Of a stretch of DNA of 64,000 nucleotides, positions 15,850-23,905 are shown one piece after another (position 1 is the stretch's first letter; every line of letters begins with the position of its first letter). The notes beneath the pieces are model-generated. The model made no database searches and had not been told where the DNA came from. It was given only the letters and a program-made list of their open reading frames with translations. The stretch covers positions 1 to 64,000 of the forward strand of contig CAJXVU010000016.1 of NCBI GenBank assembly GCA_913062555.1. The letters are read 5' to 3'. The position numbers and the translations under genes were made by a program. This DNA is from an uncultured Bacteroidota bacterium. Lineage in GTDB: Bacteria > Bacteroidota > Bacteroidia > Flavobacteriales > Flavobacteriaceae.

Positions 15850-15915
15850 GGGAAAAATTGCCAAACCTTTGGGAAGACTTACCTATCAAAAGCACTCTAT
15901 TTCACCCCACCTTTG
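15850..15915 (+). promoter_or_regulatory. Copy D of the GGGAA/GGGAA activator element and its promoter
   Basis: Half-sites GGGAAAAATTGCCAA (15850) and GGGAAGACTTACCTA (15871) are 21 bp apart. CACCTTTG (15908-15915) is the -7 element, with TTTG 41 bp after the second GGG, followed by TATTATC. Thioredoxin starts 24 nt later. Confidence 0.85.
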
Positions 15916-15939
15916 TATTATCAAATTAAAATAACACAT

Positions 15940-16257
15940 ATGAAAACAATAGAAAATAACAATGATTACGTGAACTTAATGAATCAAGAAAATCCAGTAT
16001 TATTAGATTTTTATGCTGACTGGTGTGGCCCTTGTCAAACATTATTGCCAACAGTTGAAAAATTATCTCAAGAATATGATGGCAAAGTTGAAATTCAAAA
16101 AGTTAATGTTGACAAGAATCCAGAACTTGCTGCCAAATTTGGAGTTAGAAGTATCCCCGCATTATTCTTTATGAAAGATGCAGAAATAGTAGATCGTGCA
16201 AATGGTTTACTTTCAGAGTCCGTTTTAAGAGAAAAACTGGATGCACTATTGAATTAG
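15940..16257 (+). CDS. trxA: Thioredoxin
   Basis: The 105-residue protein is a classical cytoplasmic thioredoxin: LLDFYADWCGPCQTLLP with the active-site Trp28-Cys-Gly-Pro-Cys32, then VNVDKNPELAAKFGVRSIPALFF with the cis-Pro loop. It reduces disulfides in partner proteins. The start at 15940 is preferred over the in-frame TTG at 15913 because that codon overlaps the -7 element. It is probably an accessory, inducible thioredoxin rather than the housekeeping copy, given promoter D. Confidence 0.95.
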   Translation: MKTIENNNDYVNLMNQENPVLLDFYADWCGPCQTLLPTVEKLSQEYDGKVEIQKVNVDKNPELAAKFGVRSIPALFFMKDAEIVDRANGLLSESVLREKLDALLN

Positions 16258-16290
16258 TTTAAACACGAACATAACTTTAGATAAATATTA

Positions 16291-16330
16291 AAAGGAGCTA
16301 ATCTTAAATGAGATTAGCTCCTTTTTTTTA
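16291..16330 (+). terminator. Rho-independent terminator after thioredoxin
   Basis: A 14-bp perfect stem (16291-16304 with 16311-16324) with a 6-nt loop ends in a long T run. Confidence 0.95.
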
Positions 16331-16506
16331 TAAAAGATTTAGATTTAATTCTCATAAGCTTTAATATATTCAATGTTAAAACTTAATGTAACAATAAGAT
16401 TAGTAAAGCGCACGATATAAACGTCAACTTAATGTTTGATAATCAAAAACTAAGAGGTCTTTTCTTTAATTAAACAACGTTAGGAATGTTAAAATTTAGC
16501 AAAATA

Positions 16507-16538
16507 AATTTATATGTTGCATATACAACATATAAATT
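16507..16538 (+). promoter_or_regulatory. MarR operator 1
   Basis: A 13-bp perfect inverted repeat (16507-16519 with 16526-16538) is separated by 6 nt. Its core, GTTGCATATACAAC (16516-16529), recurs as GTTGTATATACAAC at 17139 before the exporter gene. The left arm contains the -33 TTG of the marR promoter. Confidence 0.8.
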
Positions 16539-16547
16539 GTATGTTTG
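16517..16547 (+). promoter_or_regulatory. marR promoter (TTG-N20-TATGTTTG)
   Basis: The -7 element TATGTTTG (16540-16547) is exact, with TTG at 16517-16519 exactly 20 bp upstream. The operator covers the spacer and -33, which predicts autorepression. The leader to the marR ATG would be about 165 nt. Confidence 0.75.
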
Positions 16548-16634
16548 CAATGTCAAGTTAAAATAATAAGCATATTTATTTGCATTCTAAATAGGCTGGT
16601 TAATAGCAATTAAATTGACAAGTGGAAATTGAAT

Positions 16635-16662
16635 GTGCTTATCGATATTTATCGGTAAGCAC
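16635..16662 (+). other. 12-bp hairpin in the marR leader
   Basis: GTGCTTATCGAT (16635-16646) pairs with ATCGGTAAGCAC (16651-16662), with one wobble and a 4-nt loop. No T run follows, so it is not a standard terminator. It may be an RNA element or a further protein site in the long marR leader. The rest of the 16258-16719 gap is explained by the terminator, operator and promoter. Confidence 0.5.
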
Positions 16663-16719
16663 TAATTCAAAAAAAATGACTGAGAAGAAAGTATAATAAT
16701 TTATTTTAGCTCAAAAAGA

Positions 16720-17121
16720 ATGAAATATAACGTTGAACATTGTATAGGTAACCGATTAAGATGCCTATCTCGAATTGTTGATAAGGACTTTAGATCAAGC
16801 CTCAAAGCCTTTGATATTACCGAAAGTCAATTGAGTATCCTGTTTGCATTAACCAAACTAGGGAAAGTCGAACAAGGTAAAATAGGAGAAACGTTAGTCT
16901 TAGAAAGATCAACAGTAAGTAGAAATGTGAAATTATTAGAAAAAAGAGCCATTATAACAAAATCGGCAGAATATCGCCCAGAAATTGAGCTCACTCAAAA
17001 AGGGCATGAATTGGTCCAAACACTAATTCCGATATGGGAGTTATTAATGGATTCATTAATGGATAAACTTGGTAATGAAGGATTACAAAATCTAGAACTA
17101 CTAGAACAAAAATTAAAGTAA
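16720..17121 (+). CDS. MarR family transcriptional regulator
   Basis: The 133-residue protein is a winged-helix MarR regulator. The core reads ESQLSILFALTKLGKVEQGKIGETLVLERSTVSRNVKLLEKRAII (about residues 35-80), then a wing and a dimerisation helix (ELTQKGHELVQTLIPIWELLMDSLMDKL). Palindromic sites occur over its own promoter and again between it and the exporter gene 45 bp downstream. It probably represses itself and the exporter operon. Its inducer is unknown. Confidence 0.92.
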   Translation: MKYNVEHCIGNRLRCLSRIVDKDFRSSLKAFDITESQLSILFALTKLGKVEQGKIGETLVLERSTVSRNVKLLEKRAIITKSAEYRPEIELTQKGHELVQTLIPIWELLMDSLMDKLGNEGLQNLELLEQKLK

Positions 17122-17138
17122 AAAAATTTACTATATAT

Positions 17139-17152
17139 GTTGTATATACAAC
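17139..17152 (+). promoter_or_regulatory. MarR operator 2 (GTTGTATATACAAC)
   Basis: This perfect 14-bp palindrome matches the core of operator 1 at 13 of 14 positions, and the flanking TATAT on the left is also shared. It lies in the 45-bp gap between marR and the exporter gene. Confidence 0.75.
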
Positions 17153-17166
17153 TTTAAATCAAACTC

Positions 17167-19497
17167 ATGAAAAATCAACAAACCAAAGCCACCAAATTCT
17201 TTAATAAGGTGACTGCGCATTACAAGGCCATACTAGCACTAAGTATTGTGGTTATGATAGCTGTCTCGTTATTTATACCAACAATGACCAAAGACACAAG
17301 TTATGACGCCTTTCTACCTAAGGATGACCCCATTCTAGTCTTTAGAAATCAGACTAAAGAAACCTTTGGATTAAAAGATCCAATGGTTATCGCTATTGTA
17401 AACGAACAAGGCATCTTTAATAAACAAACACTACAATTAGTACACGAGTTAAGTGAACGCCTAAAAACCATTCCAGGAATAGATCCTGATGAGATTACAA
17501 GTTTATCTACAGAAAATAATATTGTGGGTACTGAAGAAGGCCTAGAGGTTGATCCCTTTTTTGAAATCGATGAACTAACCGATGTTAAAGCACTTGAGGT
17601 TAAAACGGCCATTGACAATTTTGAATTGTATCAAGGCAGTCTCGTTTCAGATGACCATACCACCACCCTAGTTGTTGCCGAAATGCTAGACAGTTATGAC
17701 AAAAAGCAACATGAAGTCTATAAAAGTTTAATGGCGTTATTAGACGAATATAAATCTCATGACGAGCAATTTTATTTGGCTGGAGAAGGTGCCGTAAGTG
17801 GTTACCTAATTAGGTACATTGATGAAGATGCAATGAAAACGAATCCGTTTGCAGCAGTAGTTATATCAATCATATTAATTTTTGCCTATAGACGGTTAAG
17901 AGGTGTTGTTCTACCAAATATTATGGTATTGGCCTCTGTCGGAATTGCGCTTGGCGCTATGGCAGCATTTGGAGTTGACTTTTTTGTAATCACAAATGGT
18001 CTTCCGGTTGTATTAATTGCTATAGCAGTAGCCGATGGTATTCACATACTTGGTGAGTATTATGAAACCGCCGCAAAACATCCCAAATTCTCTCAAAAGG
18101 AATTGGTAGTCGAAACCATGATACACATGTGGAGACCAATTACAATAACCTCTATAACGACAGTTGCCGGATTCTTAGCTATTGCAGCTTCTTCATATAT
18201 GCCTCCAATGGCCTATTTTGGACTATTTGGCGCCCTTGGAGTATTCGTAGCTCTTGTATACGCCGTCTTTATGATTCCAGCGGCAATGATGTTTGTAAAA
18301 CCTCAATTAAGTAGAGCTTATAAGAGAGACCAAAAAATAGATCGCTTTGGTAAATTAATGGTATTTATAGGTAAGGTCGTTGTGAAACAGCCAAAAACCA
18401 TAATCATTATAGCCATTGTAATAATTGGTTTCGGTATTAACGGTGCATCAAAACTTGTAATTAATGAAGATAGAATAAAGAATTTTCAAGCTGATGAACC
18501 CATTGTAAAAGCTGATGCCTTAATTAATAGTAAAACGGATGGAACCTCTTATTTAGATATTCTTATTGAAACACCCGAGGTTGAAGACATTTTTGAACCT
18601 GAAAATCTTCAAAAAATGGAAGCACTACAAACTTATGTAGAAACCTTAGCTCATGTTAAAGGGAGTATTTCGATTGTTGATTTTCTTAAAAAGATGAATC
18701 AGTCTTTAAATGAAAATAACCCCGAGTATTATACTATTCCCAACAATCGCGAATTAATTGCTCAATATTTTTTATTGTATTCTGCAAGTGGAGACCCTAC
18801 CGATTTTGATAATTATGTAGACTATGATTACCGTCTCGCAAATATTAGGTTAAGAATGGATACTAGTGAGTATGCCTATGAAAAACCTGTAGTCGATGCT
18901 GTAAATATTTATCTAGCGGAGCATTTTAATAACGATACTATAAAAGCTACAACTACAGGAAAGGTAACCGTTGATGCCTATTGGATTAATCGTTTAGGGT
19001 TTAATCATTTCCTAGGAGCGGGACTGGCATTGCTAGTTGTTTTAATATTTTCCGCATTAAGTTTTAAATCCCTTTGGGCTGGTATCTTAACCATAATACC
19101 TGTTTCAATATCAGTACTATTCATATATACCGTTATGGGCATTTTAGATATCTGGTTAGCCATTGGTACTTCAATGTTCGCTGCTATCGCCATTGGTATT
19201 GGTGTTGACTTCGCCGTTCATACGGTAGATAGACTTAAATTTTTATTGAACGAACAAGGCTTACCTATAAAACAAGCTTATAGTGAATTCTATAAATCTG
19301 CTGGTCGTGCACTTTTATTTAATTTCCTAGCATTAGCATTAGGCTTTAGTGTTCTAATGACAAGTTCCGTTCCTCCTTTAAGTCAATTTGGATTTTTAGT
19401 AGCCGTAGCCGTATCTGTTAGTTTTATAGGAAGCTTAACATTACTACCAGCAATTATATTACTCATAAAGCCAAAATTTTTAAATATCACAAACTAA
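17167..19497 (+). CDS. RND/MMPL family exporter
   Basis: The 776-residue inner-membrane protein has the duplicated layout of MMPL-type RND transporters. TM1 is near residue 25. A large periplasmic loop (about 45-225) follows, then a five-helix bundle with LPVVLIAIAVADGIHILGEYYE, a second TM/loop unit from about 405, and a matching second bundle with AIAIGIGVDFAVHTVDRLKF. The paired acidic residues in the two bundles (VADGIH, GVDFAVH) fit proton coupling. MMPL proteins move lipids or hydrophobic compounds. The LolA-like and DUF1302-like genes downstream suggest delivery to the outer membrane. Confidence 0.9.
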   Translation: MKNQQTKATKFFNKVTAHYKAILALSIVVMIAVSLFIPTMTKDTSYDAFLPKDDPILVFRNQTKETFGLKDPMVIAIVNEQGIFNKQTLQLVHELSERLKTIPGIDPDEITSLSTENNIVGTEEGLEVDPFFEIDELTDVKALEVKTAIDNFELYQGSLVSDDHTTTLVVAEMLDSYDKKQHEVYKSLMALLDEYKSHDEQFYLAGEGAVSGYLIRYIDEDAMKTNPFAAVVISIILIFAYRRLRGVVLPNIMVLASVGIALGAMAAFGVDFFVITNGLPVVLIAIAVADGIHILGEYYETAAKHPKFSQKELVVETMIHMWRPITITSITTVAGFLAIAASSYMPPMAYFGLFGALGVFVALVYAVFMIPAAMMFVKPQLSRAYKRDQKIDRFGKLMVFIGKVVVKQPKTIIIIAIVIIGFGINGASKLVINEDRIKNFQADEPIVKADALINSKTDGTSYLDILIETPEVEDIFEPENLQKMEALQTYVETLAHVKGSISIVDFLKKMNQSLNENNPEYYTIPNNRELIAQYFLLYSASGDPTDFDNYVDYDYRLANIRLRMDTSEYAYEKPVVDAVNIYLAEHFNNDTIKATTTGKVTVDAYWINRLGFNHFLGAGLALLVVLIFSALSFKSLWAGILTIIPVSISVLFIYTVMGILDIWLAIGTSMFAAIAIGIGVDFAVHTVDRLKFLLNEQGLPIKQAYSEFYKSAGRALLFNFLALALGFSVLMTSSVPPLSQFGFLVAVAVSVSFIGSLTLLPAIILLIKPKFLNITN

Positions 19498-19538
19498 ATC
19501 ACAAGCATCATAAGATAAACAACTTAAAATATTGAATC

Positions 19539-20342
19539 ATGAAAACAAAATTAATTTTAGGGCTATTAACAATCGCATTGTTATTCCCAACAACAAGCAG
19601 AGGGCAATCTTTGCCATCTGGACAAAGTATTGCTGATAAAACATATGCGAGAAATGAAGGTATTTCAATGAGCAGAAAACTCACGATGGAATTAAAAGAT
19701 AAAAGAGGCAAAGTCCGAATACGTGAAACAACCTCACTTCGTAAATACATTGGTGATGAAAAACGTCTAGCCATTTTTTATATAACGCCAAAGAGTATTA
19801 TGGGAACCGCCTTTTTAACTTACGATTACCCAGATGCTTCTATAGATGATGACCAATGGTTATACATGCCAGCTTTACGAAAAACAAGACGTATTTCGGC
19901 TGCCAATAGAGGTGACTATTTTCTAGGAACAGATTTAACTTATGAAGACATTAAACTTGAAACCCGTATTAGTAGAGACGATTACAATTACGAGACGATA
20001 GACAAAGAAACAATTGATGGACAAGAAACTTATGTTTTAGAAGGAATACCAAAGAATGATAAAATTGCAAAAGAATTAGGGTACAGTAAAGTTAAACTTT
20101 GGGTAGATGCAAATATGTGGATGCTTAGAAAAGCTGAAAGCTGGGATGTTGCAGGAAATCATTTAAAAACAACAGTGATAAGCGATTTTAAAAAAGTACA
20201 GGACATCTGGACCTATCATAAAATTGAAGTGAAAAATCACAAAACGAATCATGAAACTATTTTTAGAATTAGTGATGTAGACTATAAAACTGTACTTAAC
20301 GATGATGTTTTTACAAAAGAGACATTGGTTAACGGATTATAG
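19539..20342 (+). CDS. Periplasmic outer-membrane lipoprotein-sorting (LolA-like) protein
   Basis: The 267-residue protein has a signal peptide (MKTKLILGLLTIALLFPTTS) and then a LolA/DUF1329-like half-barrel: SRKLTMELKDKRGKVRIRE, TFLTYDYPDA-type strands, DDQWLYMPALRKTRRI and YFLGTDLTYEDIK. In comparable operons such proteins pair with an MMPL transporter and a DUF1302 outer-membrane protein, and may carry a hydrophobic cargo across the periplasm. It starts 41 bp after the exporter and is 31 bp before the outer-membrane gene, so one operon is likely. Confidence 0.87.
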   Translation: MKTKLILGLLTIALLFPTTSRGQSLPSGQSIADKTYARNEGISMSRKLTMELKDKRGKVRIRETTSLRKYIGDEKRLAIFYITPKSIMGTAFLTYDYPDASIDDDQWLYMPALRKTRRISAANRGDYFLGTDLTYEDIKLETRISRDDYNYETIDKETIDGQETYVLEGIPKNDKIAKELGYSKVKLWVDANMWMLRKAESWDVAGNHLKTTVISDFKKVQDIWTYHKIEVKNHKTNHETIFRISDVDYKTVLNDDVFTKETLVNGL

Positions 20343-20373
20343 AACGAATTTTTAACTCCCAAAACGAAAAATC

Positions 20374-21711
20374 ATGTTATCAAAATATAATATATTTATT
20401 GTAATGCTTTTATTGTTTGCTGGTTTACAAGCACAAGAAAAACAAAATACGTTCAAAGAGGCCTTTAAAGCGAGCCTTGTTATAACTTCTGATTTTTCGT
20501 ATGAGTTTAAAAAAAGTGACCTCCAAAAGTCTGAAATAATTTTAAAACCAGAGTTCATCTATAGACTCAATAGAAATTCAAAATTTGTATTAAAAGGACA
20601 ACTCTATTCAGATTTAAACGATAATTTGGAGACTGGTGTGCCAAAAGAAACAACAGTTTCTGGTATGAACAAGCGTCTATTTATTGGAGATAGAACCAAT
20701 CTAGAATTAAGAGAATTTTATTTCTATACTAAAATTAAAAATAAACTACGCTTAACAATAGGTAAACAGCAAATTGTTTGGGGTGAGACAGACGGGTTAA
20801 AATTATTAGATGTTGTTAACCCTCAAAACTTCAGGGAATTTATTTTAGACGATTTTGAGGATAGTAGAATTCCGCTTTGGTCATTAAAAGCCGAGTTTGA
20901 TATTAAAGATATTGGTGTGCAATTTGTTTGGACCCCTGATAACACCTATCATATAACACAGGATTTCGAAGCACCATTTTTCACTAAGAGTTTATTCAAA
21001 AGTCCGCCAAAAAGTGTTTCGACAGTATTAAATAAGCCATTGAAACCAAAACGATTTATTGCCGATTCAGATGTAGGGATTAAATTAAGCACCTTCACGA
21101 AAGGTTGGGATTTATCCTTGAATTATTTTTATTTCTATGATGATTTACCAGTCTTTTACAACGAGCTCAAGGTTACAGATACCAACAACCCTATCGTGAC
21201 AATAAGCCCAAAATTTAAACGTCAACATCTTTTGGGAGGCACTTTTAATAAAGTTATCGGCTCGTCAACTTTAAGAGGAGAAATTGCCTATATTTTTAAT
21301 CAAAACTTCACTTCTACATCTCCAGAAGCAGTATTAGGAATTGAAACCAGCAATCAATTCAAGTCGGCCATTGGAATAGATTATATAAAAGGAGAAAATA
21401 TTATTAGTGCTCAGCTTTTTAGCGATATTATAATAGATAATATTTCACCATATAATCGTGATAAATTTGAAACCAATACGTCTTTAAAAATATCTAGAGA
21501 TATGATGAATGATAATCTTAATGCCGAAGTACTCTGGGTTCACAATACAAATCACGGTGATGGTTATATTAAACCCCAAGTAAGTTATTGGATGAACACA
21601 AAAACACAACTCTTTTTAGGAAGCAGTATTTTCTATGGCAACGAATCGAAATTATTTGGCCAGTTTAAAGATAGAAGTAGAATTTCCTTGGGAATGCGTT
21701 GGGGAATTTAA
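20374..21711 (+). CDS. DUF1302-like outer-membrane beta-barrel protein
   Basis: The 445-residue protein has a signal peptide (MLSKYNIFIVMLLLFAGLQA) and many amphipathic strands, ending in GMRWGI, a plausible barrel end. The segment VNPQNFREFILDDFEDSRIP with LWSLKAEFDIKDIGVQFVWTPD matches the conserved DUF1302 block seen in proteobacterial exporter operons. It probably forms the outer-membrane terminus of the MMPL/LolA-like system. The cargo is unknown. It is the last gene of the MarR-controlled operon. Confidence 0.8.
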   Translation: MLSKYNIFIVMLLLFAGLQAQEKQNTFKEAFKASLVITSDFSYEFKKSDLQKSEIILKPEFIYRLNRNSKFVLKGQLYSDLNDNLETGVPKETTVSGMNKRLFIGDRTNLELREFYFYTKIKNKLRLTIGKQQIVWGETDGLKLLDVVNPQNFREFILDDFEDSRIPLWSLKAEFDIKDIGVQFVWTPDNTYHITQDFEAPFFTKSLFKSPPKSVSTVLNKPLKPKRFIADSDVGIKLSTFTKGWDLSLNYFYFYDDLPVFYNELKVTDTNNPIVTISPKFKRQHLLGGTFNKVIGSSTLRGEIAYIFNQNFTSTSPEAVLGIETSNQFKSAIGIDYIKGENIISAQLFSDIIIDNISPYNRDKFETNTSLKISRDMMNDNLNAEVLWVHNTNHGDGYIKPQVSYWMNTKTQLFLGSSIFYGNESKLFGQFKDRSRISLGMRWGI

Positions 21712-22086
21712 TTAATGAAGTCAATTATATGTATCGCCAACATTAAAAATGTTTTTAGCAATCATCTCCGATTTGCAATTTTAAAGTAAAAACATCAAGT
21801 GAGCTAAATATGCAACCATTTGAGCCAATACCAAAACATAAACCCCCAAGTATTAGATAGCTTTGTTTCATACTCATTAAGGCCTAGTTAAAGGGATAAA
21901 AATCAAGAAAGTTAAAAGTTTATTATCGTTGTAAAAGAAACATAAAGTAAGAGATTAAGAAACTATCTCCTCTAAAAAGAAACTATTTACACCCATATAA
22001 AATTAATAACATACGAGTAAAGACCTTATTTTATTATATGAAGGAATGGAATTGCAATAAAAACATATTGATATTAGTGTTTGCTA
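21712..22086. other. 375-bp gap between convergent operons
   Basis: A short hairpin (21739-21744 with 21748-21753) is followed by T-rich sequence and may be a weak terminator for the exporter operon. I see no gene, RNA or repeat in the remainder. Confidence 0.5.
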
Positions 22087-22947
22087 CTAATACCCTGCAA
22101 ACTCAAAATTGAGCATTTGCTTAACCTTGGAATAAACTTCAGGGAATTGCGATTTGAATTCTTGCGGAGTTTCAACAAAATATTCAACTAAAACAGCTAA
22201 GAATTCAAATTGATTGGTATAGGCATACACCCTAAAATACTTAGAAGCAATCAAGGCCTTCCTTAAAGATTCATTATTAGATAACATTGTGGTGAGTTCT
22301 TTAAAAGAGTCTCTAAAAATTATAGAACTCACATCACGTTCTTTAATACTATTCAAATGAACAGCATGTGCAAACTCATGAATACCAAGATTTAAGTCGT
22401 CATCGTCTATAGCATAACCCAATTTAAAATCCTTCCAGGATAATACTAAGGCTTTCAGTTTAGGATTAAATTCCCCTTTATGATGGGCTTGATTTACTTT
22501 TGAAAAAAATGTGTCTGGATAAATAAATATTTTATCAATAAGGCCAATATAAAAATCTCTAAATCCAAAGGTTAACATCACTGCTGTAGCGGAAACTAAA
22601 ACCAAAATTTCATCGTCAATCTTCAAGTTTTCTCTCCCAATAAACGATTTGTCTATAATAAATGAAGCCACTCGATGTTCAAAATACCGCTGTTCTTTTT
22701 TCTGAAGTCTATTATAAAATGAAAATTGATTTTTGAGAATAGATTGTTGATTCGGGCTAAGCTTTCTTAATCTAAAATAAAGATGGTTATAAAGTGGTTT
22801 TTTATTTCGCATCACATAAGCCATTTCAAACATTTTAAAGGCAAAATACGATATCACAAGCCCCAATGAAACCAATAAAACGGCAAGAATTGAATTGCTA
22901 CTAATGTCATATTGTTCAAAGGAAGATATAGACAAGAAGAGTTCCAT
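22087..22947 (-). CDS. Zinc-dependent peptidase of the MtfA family
   Basis: The 286-residue protein has an N-terminal membrane helix (about residues 18-42) and then an MtfA (M90) domain. The zinc-binding motif is His190-Glu191-Phe-Ala-His194 in LNLGIHEFAHAVHLN, and GFRDF with FIYPDTFF is the usual upstream family segment. E. coli MtfA titrates the repressor Mlc and has aminopeptidase activity; this membrane-anchored relative's role is unknown. It stands alone between the exporter operon and the KDG genes. Confidence 0.9.
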   Translation of the reverse strand: MELFLSISSFEQYDISSNSILAVLLVSLGLVISYFAFKMFEMAYVMRNKKPLYNHLYFRLRKLSPNQQSILKNQFSFYNRLQKKEQRYFEHRVASFIIDKSFIGRENLKIDDEILVLVSATAVMLTFGFRDFYIGLIDKIFIYPDTFFSKVNQAHHKGEFNPKLKALVLSWKDFKLGYAIDDDDLNLGIHEFAHAVHLNSIKERDVSSIIFRDSFKELTTMLSNNESLRKALIASKYFRVYAYTNQFEFLAVLVEYFVETPQEFKSQFPEVYSKVKQMLNFEFAGY

Positions 22948-23177
22948 AGGTTACTGATAAATTACAATTTTGAGGCATTTAGGCTAACCTACGAAAGATA
23001 CAAAAAAGAAAAGGGAGTGTGATTTATAAAGTTAGACTAATAGAAGATTGACTCATTATATTCTTCTTTTCTTTAATGCTCCATTTTAAAACACACGTTC
23101 AGTCAATCCCACTTCAAGGATTAACTCGCGTCGTTGAGTCAATCATTTCTTGTGCTTGTGATAAGGTAGCAATTGCA

Positions 23178-23203
23178 AATACCTTAATAATTTTTAAGGT
23201 ATT
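23178..23203 (-). terminator. Weak hairpin downstream of the aldolase gene
   Basis: A 10-bp perfect stem (23178-23187 with 23194-23203) with a 6-nt loop lies 7 nt after the minus-strand stop. Only a short T stretch follows, so termination may be inefficient. Confidence 0.45.
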
Positions 23204-23210
23204 AATTGTT

Positions 23211-23885
23211 TTATAAGTTATTCTTTAACCTTTGAATTATATCTAGAGATTCTTTAACAAGTTTCTCAATTGCTTCTAAATTAAAATCCCCATTTTCGTG
23301 TTTACTCATTAATTTAGACCCCATACCAACGCATGTTACTCCTGCATTAAACCATTCTGAAAGGTTTTCTTCTGTTGGCGAAACTCCACCTGTAGGCATA
23401 ATCGATGTCCAGGGTTGTGGTCCTTTCACTCCTTTTACAAACTTTGGCCCATAAATATCTCCAGGAAATAATTTTACAATTTCACAACCTAATTCTTCTG
23501 CTCTAGCAATTTCAGTTAACGAACCGCAACCTGATGACCATAGCACTTTTCGTCTATTACAAACAATTGCAATATCTTCTCTTAATACTGGTGTAACAAT
23601 AAAATTTGCTCCCATTGACATATACAATGAGGCAGCAGCAGCATCTGTTACAGAACCAACTCCCAATATCATTCCTGGTAACTTAGTAATTGCGTATTTT
23701 GTTAATTCTCCAAACACTTCGTGAGCAAAATCACCACGAGCTGTAAACTCCAATAATCGCGCCCCGCCATTATAACAGGCTTTTAAAACTTTTTTACTGA
23801 CTTCTACATCATTGTGAAAAAATAAAGGAACCAGACCTGTTTCTTTCATAACTTGAGCAACCTCTATTCTTGTGAACTGCGCCAT
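23211..23885 (-). CDS. eda: 2-keto-3-deoxy-6-phosphogluconate (KDPG)/4-hydroxy-2-oxoglutarate aldolase
   Basis: The 224-residue class I aldolase splits KDPG into pyruvate and glyceraldehyde 3-phosphate. GVGSVTDAAAA, FIVTPV and the Schiff-base lysine region EIVKLFPGDIYGP are all visible, with PTGGVSPTEENL as the phosphate-binding loop. It lies 20 bp downstream of KDG kinase, so the two form the usual end of uronate or alginate degradation. No lyase or isomerase genes are adjacent. Confidence 0.95.
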   Translation of the reverse strand: MAQFTRIEVAQVMKETGLVPLFFHNDVEVSKKVLKACYNGGARLLEFTARGDFAHEVFGELTKYAITKLPGMILGVGSVTDAAAASLYMSMGANFIVTPVLREDIAIVCNRRKVLWSSGCGSLTEIARAEELGCEIVKLFPGDIYGPKFVKGVKGPQPWTSIMPTGGVSPTEENLSEWFNAGVTCVGMGSKLMSKHENGDFNLEAIEKLVKESLDIIQRLKNNL

Positions 23886-23905
23886 AATATTTATTTTGTA
23901 AGTAT

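Noticed and set aside
7507-16257. Complete Rut pyrimidine catabolism operon
   Set aside because: The RutA monooxygenase and RutG transporter are absent, and the isochorismatase-fold enzyme is exported, so only a superficial resemblance remains.
16511-16534. CRISPR-like or phage attachment repeat
   Set aside because: It is a single inverted repeat over a promoter with a related site before the regulated operon, which fits a MarR operator. There is no array or integrase.
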